Source: Vibrio mediterranei
GTDB taxonomy: Bacteria > Pseudomonadota > Gammaproteobacteria > Enterobacterales > Vibrionaceae
Reading direction: 5' to 3'
Length of the DNA: 64,000 bases
NCBI RefSeq assembly: GCF_900088415.1
Contig: NZ_FLLQ01000002.1
Span: 186,001-250,000, forward strand
Numbering within the stretch: the first letter of the stretch is position 1; every line of letters begins with the position of its first letter. Below the pieces are notes generated by a model. That model was given only the letters and a program-made list of their open reading frames with translations. It was not told the origin of the DNA and did no database searches. Of the stretch, positions 1 to 8,392 are shown piece after piece. Both the position numbers and the translations under genes were made by a program.

Positions 1-47
1 CACTACAAGCAGAGAATGCACTTCGAGAATTGGGCTTAGAGTTTTAA
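1..47 (+). CDS. C-terminal end of an upstream gene (partial)
   Basis: Only the last 14 codons are visible, reading into a TAA stop at 45-47. The tail contains NALRELGLEF, which resembles the last helix of a Fis-type helix-turn-helix as found in NtrC-family regulators. TyrR adjoins ycjF in enteric bacteria, so a tyrR 3' end converging on ycjF is possible, but 14 residues cannot settle it. A strong terminator hairpin follows directly, which supports this being a true gene end. Confidence 0.35.
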   Translation, partial: LQAENALRELGLEF

Positions 48-57
48 GACGATTAAC

Positions 58-94
58 GGCAGTTCTCGTGACAAGAACTGCCATTACTATTTTA
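58..94. terminator. Intrinsic terminator between convergent genes
   Basis: A 9-bp perfect stem (58-66 with 74-82) and 7-nt loop are followed by a T-rich run on the plus strand. It lies between the end of the partial plus-strand gene and the end of ycjF, so it probably serves the plus-strand gene. Confidence 0.75.
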
Positions 95-116
95 GTTGAT
101 TCAAATGAACAAACGC

Positions 117-1136
117 TTAACTAAGCTTGCTCTTCAAACTTTCCAATACAGACTTACGAATTGAACCCAGTTTTGGACGCTCCTCATTTGGAAACGGGAT
201 TGGTCGCATTAGACTGATCGTTTTCAAACCCAAACGAGCTGTTAGCAGCCCCACACCAAGGCCTTGTCCAGCTCGGGCTGAAAGTTTTTCTGCCAAGTTC
301 ATCGACAATATATCCGCACTTGATTCAATGGCAAGTTCACTGGCACCCGCTAATGCTATGTTCATTAATACGAGTTTGAACAACTTAAGTCTTGACCAGT
401 AACCTAACTCTACGCCGTATACCTCTGATAATTTGTCGATCATTCGGAAATTACGCCAAGCGATGAGAAGCATGTCAGCAATAGCCAATGGACTCAGAGC
501 CACCAAAATTGCCGCTTCCCCCGATAACTTCGACACTGCGGCCAGTGCTTGCTTATCTTGCTCTTTCAGTACCATGGACTGGTACATATTTAGTACTTCA
601 GCATCACTATGCGCACTGTGAATACTGTTCTTCCAGCGGTCAAACAATGGGTTTTCAGGTTGTATCCCCGCCTCATCAGCTAGCTTTTGACAGAATTTCT
701 CACCCTGCCCCACTCCATCGTTGGCAATCAGTGCTTCGGCCTGTTCCTGAACCGAAAAGTGGTCTTTCAGTTTGCGAAGCTTATACAGCTCCTTACCAAA
801 CGCCCCAATACCCATTGCCGCTACTGCGGTAATCAAGCCTGACCAACCTAGAGACAACCAGTCTCCGGTATTGGCAGCAGTCACGACGTTATCTATCGCT
901 TGCCAACCAACTAAGCCCGCAAATGCCGTTAATAAAGTAGTGGCAATCCAGCCTTTTTTGCTGCTTCCTTTGACTACTCTTTCAAGCTCTAGCTCGTCCT
1001 GTTGATCATTTGCTTCATGTTCAACAGGTATGAACGCCTGTTCCGGTTCAAACAGCTTTTGGCTGTTTATATCCACTGAAGATTCTATTTCAGAAGTATC
1101 CTCAGTGAAGACTTTTCTACCTTTGATATCACTCAT
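117..1136 (-). CDS. ycjF: YcjF family inner-membrane protein (DUF697/UPF0283)
   Basis: A 339-residue protein of the YcjF/UPF0283 family. The N-terminal ~60 residues are acidic and look disordered. Two hydrophobic segments follow near residues 65-85 and 95-115, then a DUF697-type helical C-terminal domain with an amphipathic/hydrophobic stretch around 210-230. Its ATG overlaps the ycjX stop in an ATGA arrangement, so the two are translationally coupled. YcjX-YcjF pairs are widely conserved in gammaproteobacteria, often near stress (psp) genes, but the molecular role is not established. The assignment rests on length, topology and the ycjX partnership. Confidence 0.9.
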   Translation of the reverse strand: MSDIKGRKVFTEDTSEIESSVDINSQKLFEPEQAFIPVEHEANDQQDELELERVVKGSSKKGWIATTLLTAFAGLVGWQAIDNVVTAANTGDWLSLGWSGLITAVAAMGIGAFGKELYKLRKLKDHFSVQEQAEALIANDGVGQGEKFCQKLADEAGIQPENPLFDRWKNSIHSAHSDAEVLNMYQSMVLKEQDKQALAAVSKLSGEAAILVALSPLAIADMLLIAWRNFRMIDKLSEVYGVELGYWSRLKLFKLVLMNIALAGASELAIESSADILSMNLAEKLSARAGQGLGVGLLTARLGLKTISLMRPIPFPNEERPKLGSIRKSVLESLKSKLS

Positions 1137-2506
1137 CGAAGTTTATCTCCAATCAAATACTGCAGAGCTTTATCAAGTCGAATATGCCCGCAAGGTTCGT
1201 CAACCGCCGTTTCAAGCGGTCTAAATGAGGTAAACTCAAACTGATTGTTTTTCCAATACTCAGTCTTTGGGAGACGGGCTGGCACATCACCGGGGTACAA
1301 GGTCATGGTTTCATTATCCAAGGTCGTTCCTCTTAACGCAGCACTGCTCTCATTTCCCTTACCTACAAACCCTGCTTCAGTCGCTCTGATGGAAGCGACG
1401 CTCATGCAGCTCATTTCTATATTTTCGAACGCAGTGTCTTGCCACGCTGGATGTACCATTTGCTGTAACAAGCTCACCAAGTTGTTGTGCTGATCTGGCG
1501 TGACATGATCAGCCTTTGTGGCGGCAAACAGAATTTTATCTATTCGTGAAGAGAACAAGCGACGTAGTAAGCTAGATTGTCCATAACGGAAACTCTTCAT
1601 AATTTGTTGCAGCGCATCTTTCATATCATGAAACGCTTCTGAGCCTGCCATTAATGGCTGTAAACAATCCACCAGCACAATCTGACGATCAAATGTCGCA
1701 AAGTGATTCTTGTAGAATTGCTTCACCACTTTGGTTTGATACTCTTCATAGCGGCGCTTAAGCATCGCATAGCCGCTCGTTTTCGTGACTTTGTCTGACG
1801 GAGCCTGACAAGGGAAGAACTGCAGTACCGGTGCGCCTTTTAATTCACCAGGAAGAACAAAGCGTCCCGGTTGCACCCAATGTAATCCACGCTCTTTGCA
1901 GGCATACAGATATTGAGTAAAGCTCTCCGAAATGTCGGCTATTTGCTTTTCGTTTTCTTCTCCAGTGGCATCAAACTGCTCAAGTTTAGTCAGCCAGTCT
2001 TGAGCACATTCGCGGCGAACGCCCGTTAGATTCTCAAACTGCAACTCACTCCACTGCTCAAAGGTCAAATCGAGTAGTGGCAAATCAAGTAACCACTCTC
2101 CCGGATAATCAATGACATCAATATACAGAGTCGACGTTTTGCTGATTAAGCGTTTCGCCCCTTTTGCCGGCTTATACTTAACTGCTAATCGTATCTCACT
2201 TACATCGCGCGTTGGCTCAGGCCAACTTGGTGGCATAGCATGCAGTTGACTCATCGCGTCATCATAAGCAAAACGTGGAACCATTAAGTTAGACTGCGGG
2301 ACACGCTTGGCACCGATCAATCGTCCATCTCTAGCACAGTCCAACAGAGGTAAATTCTCGTGCGTAGAGGTATGCAACAGTTGATTAACCAGTGAAGTGA
2401 TGAACGCCGTTTTACCTGCTCGCGACAAACCTGTCACGGCAATTCGAACATGAGAGTCCATACTACGATGCAGAAGATCAGATACTTCTTGACCAATTCG
2501 GCTCAT
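1133..2506 (-). CDS. ycjX: YcjX family GTPase-like protein (DUF463)
   Basis: A 457-residue P-loop protein. A Walker A-like motif GLSRAGKTAF sits near residue 27, DVIDYPGEW near 130 is the DxxG-like region, and ATKADH near 330 resembles the NKxD guanine-specificity motif. This matches the YcjX/DUF463 family of predicted dynamin-like GTPases. The ATG has a GGAG Shine-Dalgarno about 8 nt upstream. It is the first gene of the ycjX-ycjF pair and its TGA overlaps the ycjF ATG. The function is thought to relate to envelope stress, but that is inference from family context. Confidence 0.92.
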   Translation of the reverse strand: MSRIGQEVSDLLHRSMDSHVRIAVTGLSRAGKTAFITSLVNQLLHTSTHENLPLLDCARDGRLIGAKRVPQSNLMVPRFAYDDAMSQLHAMPPSWPEPTRDVSEIRLAVKYKPAKGAKRLISKTSTLYIDVIDYPGEWLLDLPLLDLTFEQWSELQFENLTGVRRECAQDWLTKLEQFDATGEENEKQIADISESFTQYLYACKERGLHWVQPGRFVLPGELKGAPVLQFFPCQAPSDKVTKTSGYAMLKRRYEEYQTKVVKQFYKNHFATFDRQIVLVDCLQPLMAGSEAFHDMKDALQQIMKSFRYGQSSLLRRLFSSRIDKILFAATKADHVTPDQHNNLVSLLQQMVHPAWQDTAFENIEMSCMSVASIRATEAGFVGKGNESSAALRGTTLDNETMTLYPGDVPARLPKTEYWKNNQFEFTSFRPLETAVDEPCGHIRLDKALQYLIGDKLR

Positions 2507-2572
2507 TTAACGTACTCCAATAAAACTAATGGGCTAAGTTTGCACTATACGAGATTAACGAAACATGAACAA

Positions 2573-2599
2573 AAAACCCCTGAAAATATTCAGGGGTTT
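2573..2599 (-). terminator. Terminator after the 61-residue membrane protein
   Basis: A 10-bp stem (2573-2582 with 2590-2599), read on the minus strand, is followed by a T6 run. It lies just downstream of the small gene at 2621-2806. Confidence 0.85.
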
Positions 2600-2620
2600 A
2601 CGTGAAACTTTGAGAGCGTC

Positions 2621-2806
2621 CTAATCGTCTTCAATTAACTTATAAATGACGAACAGTGCGATTTCCAACAGAACCGTCAGCACACAAGCCATGGTGACGT
2701 ATTTTTCATTAAAGATGCTGATACCGTGCAGTATTAAATCGTAGCCAACGAAAAATCCCACTACTAGCAATAACGCAATTTGTAATATTTGTATGAATCG
2801 AGGCAT
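2621..2806 (-). CDS. Small two-helix membrane protein, unknown function
   Basis: A 61-residue protein with two hydrophobic segments (about residues 5-25 and 36-56) and a charged C-terminal tail ending in EDD. A strong AGGAGAG ribosome-binding site lies before the ATG and a dedicated terminator follows, so this is a real monocistronic gene rather than a chance frame. I do not recognise a named family. It lies between the fumarase and ycjX genes, in the same orientation as both. Confidence 0.75.
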   Translation of the reverse strand: MPRFIQILQIALLLVVGFFVGYDLILHGISIFNEKYVTMACVLTVLLEIALFVIYKLIEDD

Positions 2807-2870
2807 TGTTGCTCTCTCCTTGGTTCTTTTTCTAGTATGTTTTTTAGTATACGCCTGAATTATAGATAAA

Positions 2871-2904
2871 AAAAAGTGAGTATGCGTTCACACACCCACT
2901 TTTT
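2871..2904 (-). terminator. Terminator after class I fumarase
   Basis: Outer stem 2871-2878 with 2897-2904. On the minus strand it is followed by a T8 run, immediately after the fumarase stop codon. Confidence 0.8.
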
Positions 2905-2913
2905 CTAAGCGGA

Positions 2914-4434
2914 TTAAGAAACTTTTTCTGCTTCCGCTATCTTAACTTTCCACGTATCTGGACCAATTTGGTGAGCATTCGCTCCGCTTGAATCTACCGC
3001 GACAGTCACAGGCATATCTTCTACTTCAAACTCGTAAATAGCTTCCATACCTAAGTCTTCAAACGCAACCACTTTGGCTTTCTTAATCGCCTTAGCTACC
3101 AAATATGCCGCACCGCCGACAGCCATTAAGTACACAGCCTTGTGCTCTTTGATAGACTCAATCGCCGCAGGACCACGCTCCGCTTTACCAATCATGCCAG
3201 TTAGTCCAGTTTCAGACAGCATCATGTCAGTAAATTTATCCATACGAGTTGATGTTGTTGGGCCAGCTGGTCCTACTGCTTCGTCGCCAACGGCGTCTAC
3301 TGGACCTACGTAGTAGATAAATTTGCCTTTAAAGTCGACACCTTTTGGCAAACCTTCACCACTCTCCAACATCCCTTGAATACGTTTGTGCGCTGCATCA
3401 CGACCTGTCAGAATTTTCCCAGAGAGCAATAGAGTCTCACCTGTTTTCCACTCTTGAACGTCTTCTTTGGTGATAGTGTCAAGATTCACTCGACGAGTAT
3501 TTTCGCCAGCTTCCCATGTAATATCTGGCCACTCTTCCAATTTTGGTGGCGTAAGCTCTGCAGGGCCAGTTCCATCGAGAGTGAAGTGAACGTGACGGGT
3601 TGCCGCACAGTTTGGAATCATACACACAGGCTTAGAAGCTGCGTGAGTTGGTGCGGTTTTGATTTTAACATCGACAACGGTCGTTAAGCCGCCCAAACCC
3701 TGAGCACCAATGCCCAGTTTGTTGACACGGTTAAAGATATCAAGGCGAAGCTCTTCTTCTGCATTAGAAGGACCACGTTCGATAAGCTCTTGAATATCGA
3801 TATGCTCCATCAAAGATTCTTTTGCAAGTACTGCCGCTTTCTCAGCCGTACCGCCAATACCTATACCCAACATACCTGGTGGACACCAACCTGCCCCCAT
3901 AGTAGGTAAGGTTTTCTCTACCCATTCTGCGATGTCGTCAGATGGATTAAGCATGACCATTTTGGTTTTATTTTCAGAACCACCGCCTTTTGCTGCGATT
4001 TGAATTTCAACTTTATCCCCTGGCACCATATTGATATGAACCACAGCTGGCGTATTGTCTTTGGTGTTAATACGCTTACCTGCTGGATCTTTTAGCACAG
4101 ATGCACGCAACGGATTATCAGGGTTGGTATAACCCTGACGAACGCCTTCATCGATCATCTCTTGAACAGTTAGATCAGAGTCCCATTGGACATTCATACC
4201 AATGTTCACAAAGCAGGTAACGATACCTGTATCTTGGCAAATTGGTCGATGACCTTCTGCGGACATGCGCGAGTTAATGAGAATTTGCGCGATGGCATCT
4301 TTTGCCGCTTGGCTTTCTTCCTTTTGATAAGCTTTATCTAGGGCTTGAACAAAGTCGAGGGGATGGTAATACGAGATGTATTGCAATGCATCAGCAACAC
4401 TACTGATCACATCTTCTTTACGAATAACCGCCAT
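2914..4434 (-). CDS. fumA: Fumarate hydratase, class I (iron-sulfur)
   Basis: Interconverts fumarate and malate in the TCA cycle, in the cytoplasm. The 506-residue protein has the class I (Fe-S, FumA/FumB-type) architecture. Three likely cluster cysteines are visible in PICQDTG, GWCPPGM and IPNCAATRH. The C-terminal beta domain carries GPAGPTTSTRMD, typical of class I fumarases and the related tartrate dehydratases. I start at MAVIRK (4434), which has an AGAGG ribosome-binding site. The frame stays open 20 codons further upstream but those residues look non-coding. It is divergent from pabB and has its own terminator. The E. coli symbol is applied by class, not strict orthology. Confidence 0.93.
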   Translation of the reverse strand: MAVIRKEDVISSVADALQYISYYHPLDFVQALDKAYQKEESQAAKDAIAQILINSRMSAEGHRPICQDTGIVTCFVNIGMNVQWDSDLTVQEMIDEGVRQGYTNPDNPLRASVLKDPAGKRINTKDNTPAVVHINMVPGDKVEIQIAAKGGGSENKTKMVMLNPSDDIAEWVEKTLPTMGAGWCPPGMLGIGIGGTAEKAAVLAKESLMEHIDIQELIERGPSNAEEELRLDIFNRVNKLGIGAQGLGGLTTVVDVKIKTAPTHAASKPVCMIPNCAATRHVHFTLDGTGPAELTPPKLEEWPDITWEAGENTRRVNLDTITKEDVQEWKTGETLLLSGKILTGRDAAHKRIQGMLESGEGLPKGVDFKGKFIYYVGPVDAVGDEAVGPAGPTTSTRMDKFTDMMLSETGLTGMIGKAERGPAAIESIKEHKAVYLMAVGGAAYLVAKAIKKAKVVAFEDLGMEAIYEFEVEDMPVTVAVDSSGANAHQIGPDTWKVKIAEAEKVS

Positions 4435-4612
4435 TGAATACCTCTTTATAATTTTAGCTTCCAGAATTACGAACTTTCTTTGAACCTGTACCACGCCTTA
4501 ACCCGCAGTATTTTCAGGGATAATTGTCCGACTTTTTATTGTGAAAATATGATACTCTTGCTTTCCACTATGCGCCATGAGTGCGACAACGTTTCTGTCA
4601 CAATTTAAGCAA

Positions 4613-5983
4613 ATGAACACAAAAGAAAGACTATCTATTCAATTCGTTGACCTTCCTTATTACCAAGACCTAGCCCGAGACAAGTTTGCTGAGATTGAGC
4701 AACTTCCTTGGTCAATGCTACTGAAATCGTCAGACGCCAGTCATGAGAACAGCCGATTTGATATTTTGGTTTCTCAACCGGTCGCAACCGTCGAAACGTT
4801 TGGGGCTATCACCAAGGTTATGGTTGGAGACGAAGTGTCAGAAAGTGACCAAGATCCATTTGCCATCGTTAATGATTTGATAGAGACCTTGGTTGGCTTC
4901 AGAAAAGATTCTACCAACTGGCCATTCATTGGAGGTGCGGTTGGTTACTTTGCGTATGATCTAGGACGCAGAGTGGAACGTCTGCCAATAAAAGCAGAAA
5001 ACGACATCCAAGCCGCCGATATGTCTATTGGTATTTACGATTGGGCATTAGTCGTTGACCATCAAGAACAGCGAGCTGCCATCGTAGGTAGCAACCCTGA
5101 ATTTCATAAGCAATGGTTAGAGCGCCAAGTCTCCCTTCAAGAGAATCCGTTTACGTTGGTGTCGAATTGGCAGTCCAACATGACCAAGCAACAGTACCAA
5201 GACAAATTTCTTTCAGTACAAAACTACCTCTCTGCTGGAGACTGCTATCAGATTAACTTAGCGCAACGACACCAAGCTCAATATACTGGTAGTGAGTGGC
5301 AGGCATTTAATCTGTTGGACAACCAGAATCAAGCACCGTTTAGTGCCTTTATCCGAACCAACGATAGCGCGATAATCAGTGTTTCCCCTGAGCGTTTCTT
5401 ACAGCTTCATCAAAACTGTATTGAAACCAAACCAATTAAAGGTACTCGACCGAGAGCAGTCGATGTGGAACAAGATAAAGCGTACGCAGAAGAGCTACAA
5501 GCAGCGACCAAAGATCAGGCAGAAAATTTGATGATTGTGGATTTGCTTCGCAATGATATCGGACGAGTAGCAACTCCAGGCAGTGTTAAAGTGCCTAAGC
5601 TTTTTGATATCGAAAGCTTCCCTGCTGTTCATCATTTGGTAAGTACAGTAACTGGTGAATTGGCTCCAGAATACTGCGCTACAGACCTTCTTAGAGCTTG
5701 TTTCCCTGGGGGTTCAATAACTGGCGCACCTAAAATACGAGCCATGGAAATCATTGAGGAACTAGAACCTCACACTCGCAGTGTATATTGCGGTAGCATT
5801 GGCTACATCAGTGCTCATGGCGTTATGGACACTAGTATTACCATTCGAACACTCATCGCAAAACAAGGTCAAATCTATGCTTGGGCCGGTGGCGGTATAG
5901 TAGCCGACAGTGAATGTGATGCGGAGTATCAAGAAACCTTCGATAAATTAGGTAGAATTTTGCCAACCCTTGGCAACCTTTAG
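4613..5983 (+). CDS. pabB: Aminodeoxychorismate synthase component I
   Basis: Converts chorismate to 4-amino-4-deoxychorismate with a PabA partner, a step in p-aminobenzoate and folate synthesis. The 456-residue protein has an anthranilate-synthase component I N-terminal region and a chorismate-binding C-terminal domain. Characteristic motifs include SVSPERFL, the PIKGTRPR segment (PabB-type lysine in PIKG), FPGGSITGAPK and a terminal GGGIVADS stretch. An in-frame ATG lies 12 codons upstream at 4577. I prefer 4613 because it fits the E. coli PabB length before the conserved LPWSMLL block. Neither start has a convincing Shine-Dalgarno. It abuts, tail to tail, the kinase gene at 5984. Confidence 0.93.
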   Translation: MNTKERLSIQFVDLPYYQDLARDKFAEIEQLPWSMLLKSSDASHENSRFDILVSQPVATVETFGAITKVMVGDEVSESDQDPFAIVNDLIETLVGFRKDSTNWPFIGGAVGYFAYDLGRRVERLPIKAENDIQAADMSIGIYDWALVVDHQEQRAAIVGSNPEFHKQWLERQVSLQENPFTLVSNWQSNMTKQQYQDKFLSVQNYLSAGDCYQINLAQRHQAQYTGSEWQAFNLLDNQNQAPFSAFIRTNDSAIISVSPERFLQLHQNCIETKPIKGTRPRAVDVEQDKAYAEELQAATKDQAENLMIVDLLRNDIGRVATPGSVKVPKLFDIESFPAVHHLVSTVTGELAPEYCATDLLRACFPGGSITGAPKIRAMEIIEELEPHTRSVYCGSIGYISAHGVMDTSITIRTLIAKQGQIYAWAGGGIVADSECDAEYQETFDKLGRILPTLGNL

Positions 5984-7690
5984 TCAGAGCGCATCTAAAC
6001 CAGAGCTTGGCCCCCATTTGGAGAGTGTGAGGGTCAAGTCTTTTGCGGTATAAGGTTTGGATAAGATGTCATCCATACCCACATCATAACAAGTTTGTCG
6101 TTCTTCTCGTGTTGTGCCTGCGGTTAGTGCCACGATGGGTTTGGCGTAGCTTGCATCTCGTAGTCGTTTCGTTGCTTCAAATCCATCCATCACTGGCATT
6201 CGACAATCCATGAATATGATGTCGTATTGCTGATTGGTCGCATGTTCAACCGCTTCAAGGCCATTAACAGCAAGATCAGGTGTGATACCGACTTTGCTCA
6301 GCATTTTAGTAATCACGACCTGATTCATTTTGATGTCATCAACGACAAGCACTTTGAGTGCTGAGAAGTCTTGCGCGATGATATCGAGATTTTGTTGCAC
6401 GCGTTCCTTCTCATCTACTTCTTCAATACCTACTGGCAAAAAGCCAAAGAAAGTCGTTCCTTCGCCTACTTCACTTTTGAGTGAGATAGAGCCACCCATT
6501 AGCTCAACAAGCCTTTTACAAATGGCTAAACCCAAACCAGTACCTTCGTAATTTCGTGAACTCGAACGATCTGCTTGAGTAAAAGGTTGAAACAGTTTCT
6601 TTTGAGCTGATCGGCTAATACCAATTCCGGTATCGACCACTGAAAAGTCAAACCCTTTGTCTTTTAAGCTTACGGTGACCTTAACACTACCTTCATCGGT
6701 AAACTTGATCGCATTACCAATAAGGTTTACAAATATCTGAGTCAGACGTTCTAGGTCACCTTTTAGTCTCTTATTTTCGAACCCCTCCGAGCAAACAGTG
6801 AATCCAATTTGCTTCTCTGCAGCTTTATGTTCAAAGATGCTGCACAACGTTGACTGAAGATTGGTCCACTTGAACGTAGAATCTATTAACTCCAACATAC
6901 CAGCATCAATTTTACTAAAGTCCAGCAAATCATTGATGATCGACCTGAGTAATTGACCTGATTGACTCAAGTTAGTGTGCAACTCCTGTTGAGCTCCTTT
7001 TAAGTCAGTATCAGCAAGCAGTTCAACACTACCGAGTAACCCATTTAGTGGCGTTCTTAACTCATGATTGATCATTGCAAGAAATTCACGGGTAGAACGC
7101 TCAGACGCTTCTGCACGCTCTTTCGACTTAACTAATCTAAGGTTAATCAGTTGCCGTGTAATCGAACTCGATAACAGCTCACAAACCAACGACATTTGGC
7201 TCTCAATAAACGCGAGGTCAAAATCTTCCCCGACGAGCCTTACTTCCAGTTTTCCAACGTTTTTCTGCTCCACTTGAATCGGAATAGAAGCTTTCAACAT
7301 CGGAATATCACTGTCTTCATCGTTCTGAATTGACGATTTGAAGCGATTATTGGTGAGCGTAGGAGTCAAATCATCAGTCAGTTCAATGTGATAACAGATG
7401 CCCTCAGCGGCTTCACTTAGTTGCTTGATCAAATCTGAGAGCAACACATCATCAAGGTTGCTGCGCAGAAAGGTCCTTCCAAAATGAATAAGAATACGTT
7501 CAATGTGCTGTTGAAATTCAAGTCGCTTAAAGCTTGCTTCAGAACGCTGCTCAACCTGCTTCAACGCTACTTCTAATTGTTGGTTAGCGTTAAACAATTC
7601 TAAACTCTTTGCTTCAAGCAAACTCTCAGCCGCTTTCCTCGCGGCTATCTCACGTTTAAGCTTTCTTTCAATCGCTGAACTACTTGTCAT
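5984..7690 (-). CDS. hqsK: Hybrid histidine kinase partnered with H-NOX (HqsK-like)
   Basis: A soluble 568-residue hybrid kinase with no membrane segment. A coiled coil spans residues 8-60 and an unassigned, GAF-sized input region about 60-185. The HisKA domain has H209 in INHELRTPLNG. The HATPase_c N box is near 322-330, and VVDTGIGIS (351-359) and GTGLGLAI (383-390) form the ATP lid. A C-terminal receiver domain has D495 in MDCRMP. The gene starts 7 nt after hnoX, in the same operon. In V. harveyi the equivalent kinase (HqsK) is inhibited by NO-bound H-NOX and feeds the quorum-sensing phosphorelay through LuxU. Transfer of that role here is inference from architecture and linkage. Confidence 0.88.
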   Translation of the reverse strand: MTSSSAIERKLKREIAARKAAESLLEAKSLELFNANQQLEVALKQVEQRSEASFKRLEFQQHIERILIHFGRTFLRSNLDDVLLSDLIKQLSEAAEGICYHIELTDDLTPTLTNNRFKSSIQNDEDSDIPMLKASIPIQVEQKNVGKLEVRLVGEDFDLAFIESQMSLVCELLSSSITRQLINLRLVKSKERAEASERSTREFLAMINHELRTPLNGLLGSVELLADTDLKGAQQELHTNLSQSGQLLRSIINDLLDFSKIDAGMLELIDSTFKWTNLQSTLCSIFEHKAAEKQIGFTVCSEGFENKRLKGDLERLTQIFVNLIGNAIKFTDEGSVKVTVSLKDKGFDFSVVDTGIGISRSAQKKLFQPFTQADRSSSRNYEGTGLGLAICKRLVELMGGSISLKSEVGEGTTFFGFLPVGIEEVDEKERVQQNLDIIAQDFSALKVLVVDDIKMNQVVITKMLSKVGITPDLAVNGLEAVEHATNQQYDIIFMDCRMPVMDGFEATKRLRDASYAKPIVALTAGTTREERQTCYDVGMDDILSKPYTAKDLTLTLSKWGPSSGLDAL

Positions 7691-7697
7691 TATTTCT

Positions 7698-8237
7698 TTA
7701 CACTAAAGATAGACTAAACCGAACGACGCTTCCGTCTTCTGTTTGAGGGCTCATTTTGACCTCCAATGTTTCTCCAAAATAGGTGGCGCAGCCTTCAATT
7801 AAACCCAAGCATACGTTAGACATACAGCGGGCGCTTTGATAATCCATGACCATTTCAGTTTCTGTCTCACTAATGAAATGAAATTTTGGAGGTTCTGCAT
7901 CGGCATAGAGTTTTTTCACCTCAACATGAATATAATCCTCTACATGGCGGATAAATTGAAATGTTGATGCACTTTGGCCAATGCTGGCGCCTTCAGGTAT
8001 AGATGCGAGTAACGCTTTGAACACTGTTTGTCCAAATACCTGCTGTAGGGTGTCAGGTGCAATATCTGTCTTTTTACTTAGGTTAACAATAAGCTTTACT
8101 AGGTCTCGATGATCGTAGCTACCTACTGCGGTATAAACACCTTCATCTCCCGACATTTCAAGTACTTCGTCCAACACGTCTAAACCGAACTTTTCTTCAA
8201 CGAGCTCCATAAATTCGGTAAAAATGATTCCTTTCAT
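7698..8237 (-). CDS. hnoX: H-NOX haem nitric-oxide-binding sensor
   Basis: A 179-residue haem-NO/oxygen-binding protein. The N-terminus MKGIIFTEFMELVEEKFG is the typical H-NOX start. H104 in YIHVEVKKLY is the expected proximal haem ligand, and the invariant YxSxR haem-propionate motif is present as Y133, S135 and R137. C138 follows the motif, but the C-terminal cysteines that bind zinc in Shewanella H-NOX are not seen. The ATG at 8237 has a GGGGAG ribosome-binding site. A TTG five codons upstream is less likely. The product probably senses NO and controls the adjacent kinase. The two genes form an operon. Confidence 0.95.
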   Translation of the reverse strand: MKGIIFTEFMELVEEKFGLDVLDEVLEMSGDEGVYTAVGSYDHRDLVKLIVNLSKKTDIAPDTLQQVFGQTVFKALLASIPEGASIGQSASTFQFIRHVEDYIHVEVKKLYADAEPPKFHFISETETEMVMDYQSARCMSNVCLGLIEGCATYFGETLEVKMSPQTEDGSVVRFSLSLV

Positions 8238-8262
8238 AGCCAATCTCCCCAAGGTTGAGAGG

Positions 8263-8352
8263 TCAAATTCTCTCTTGCCGATATTGAGCCTTATCTTTGC
8301 TAGACTCGATGAGTATTTCGTTTCCTTTATTAAGTTCTAGAACATTATTCAT
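8263..8352 (-). CDS. Possible 29-residue small ORF upstream of hnoX
   Basis: A 29-codon frame (MNNVLELNKGNEILIESSKD, then KAQYRQERI) fills the 155-nt gap between the 478-residue gene and hnoX on the same strand. It starts with ATG and its composition is charged and protein-like. No clear Shine-Dalgarno is seen before the ATG. It could be a real small protein, a leader peptide for hnoX, or chance. Confidence 0.3.
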   Translation of the reverse strand: MNNVLELNKGNEILIESSKDKAQYRQERI

Positions 8353-8392
8353 ACTAAATCCAAGTTAATCGTGTTCACAATCAATAACCTAG

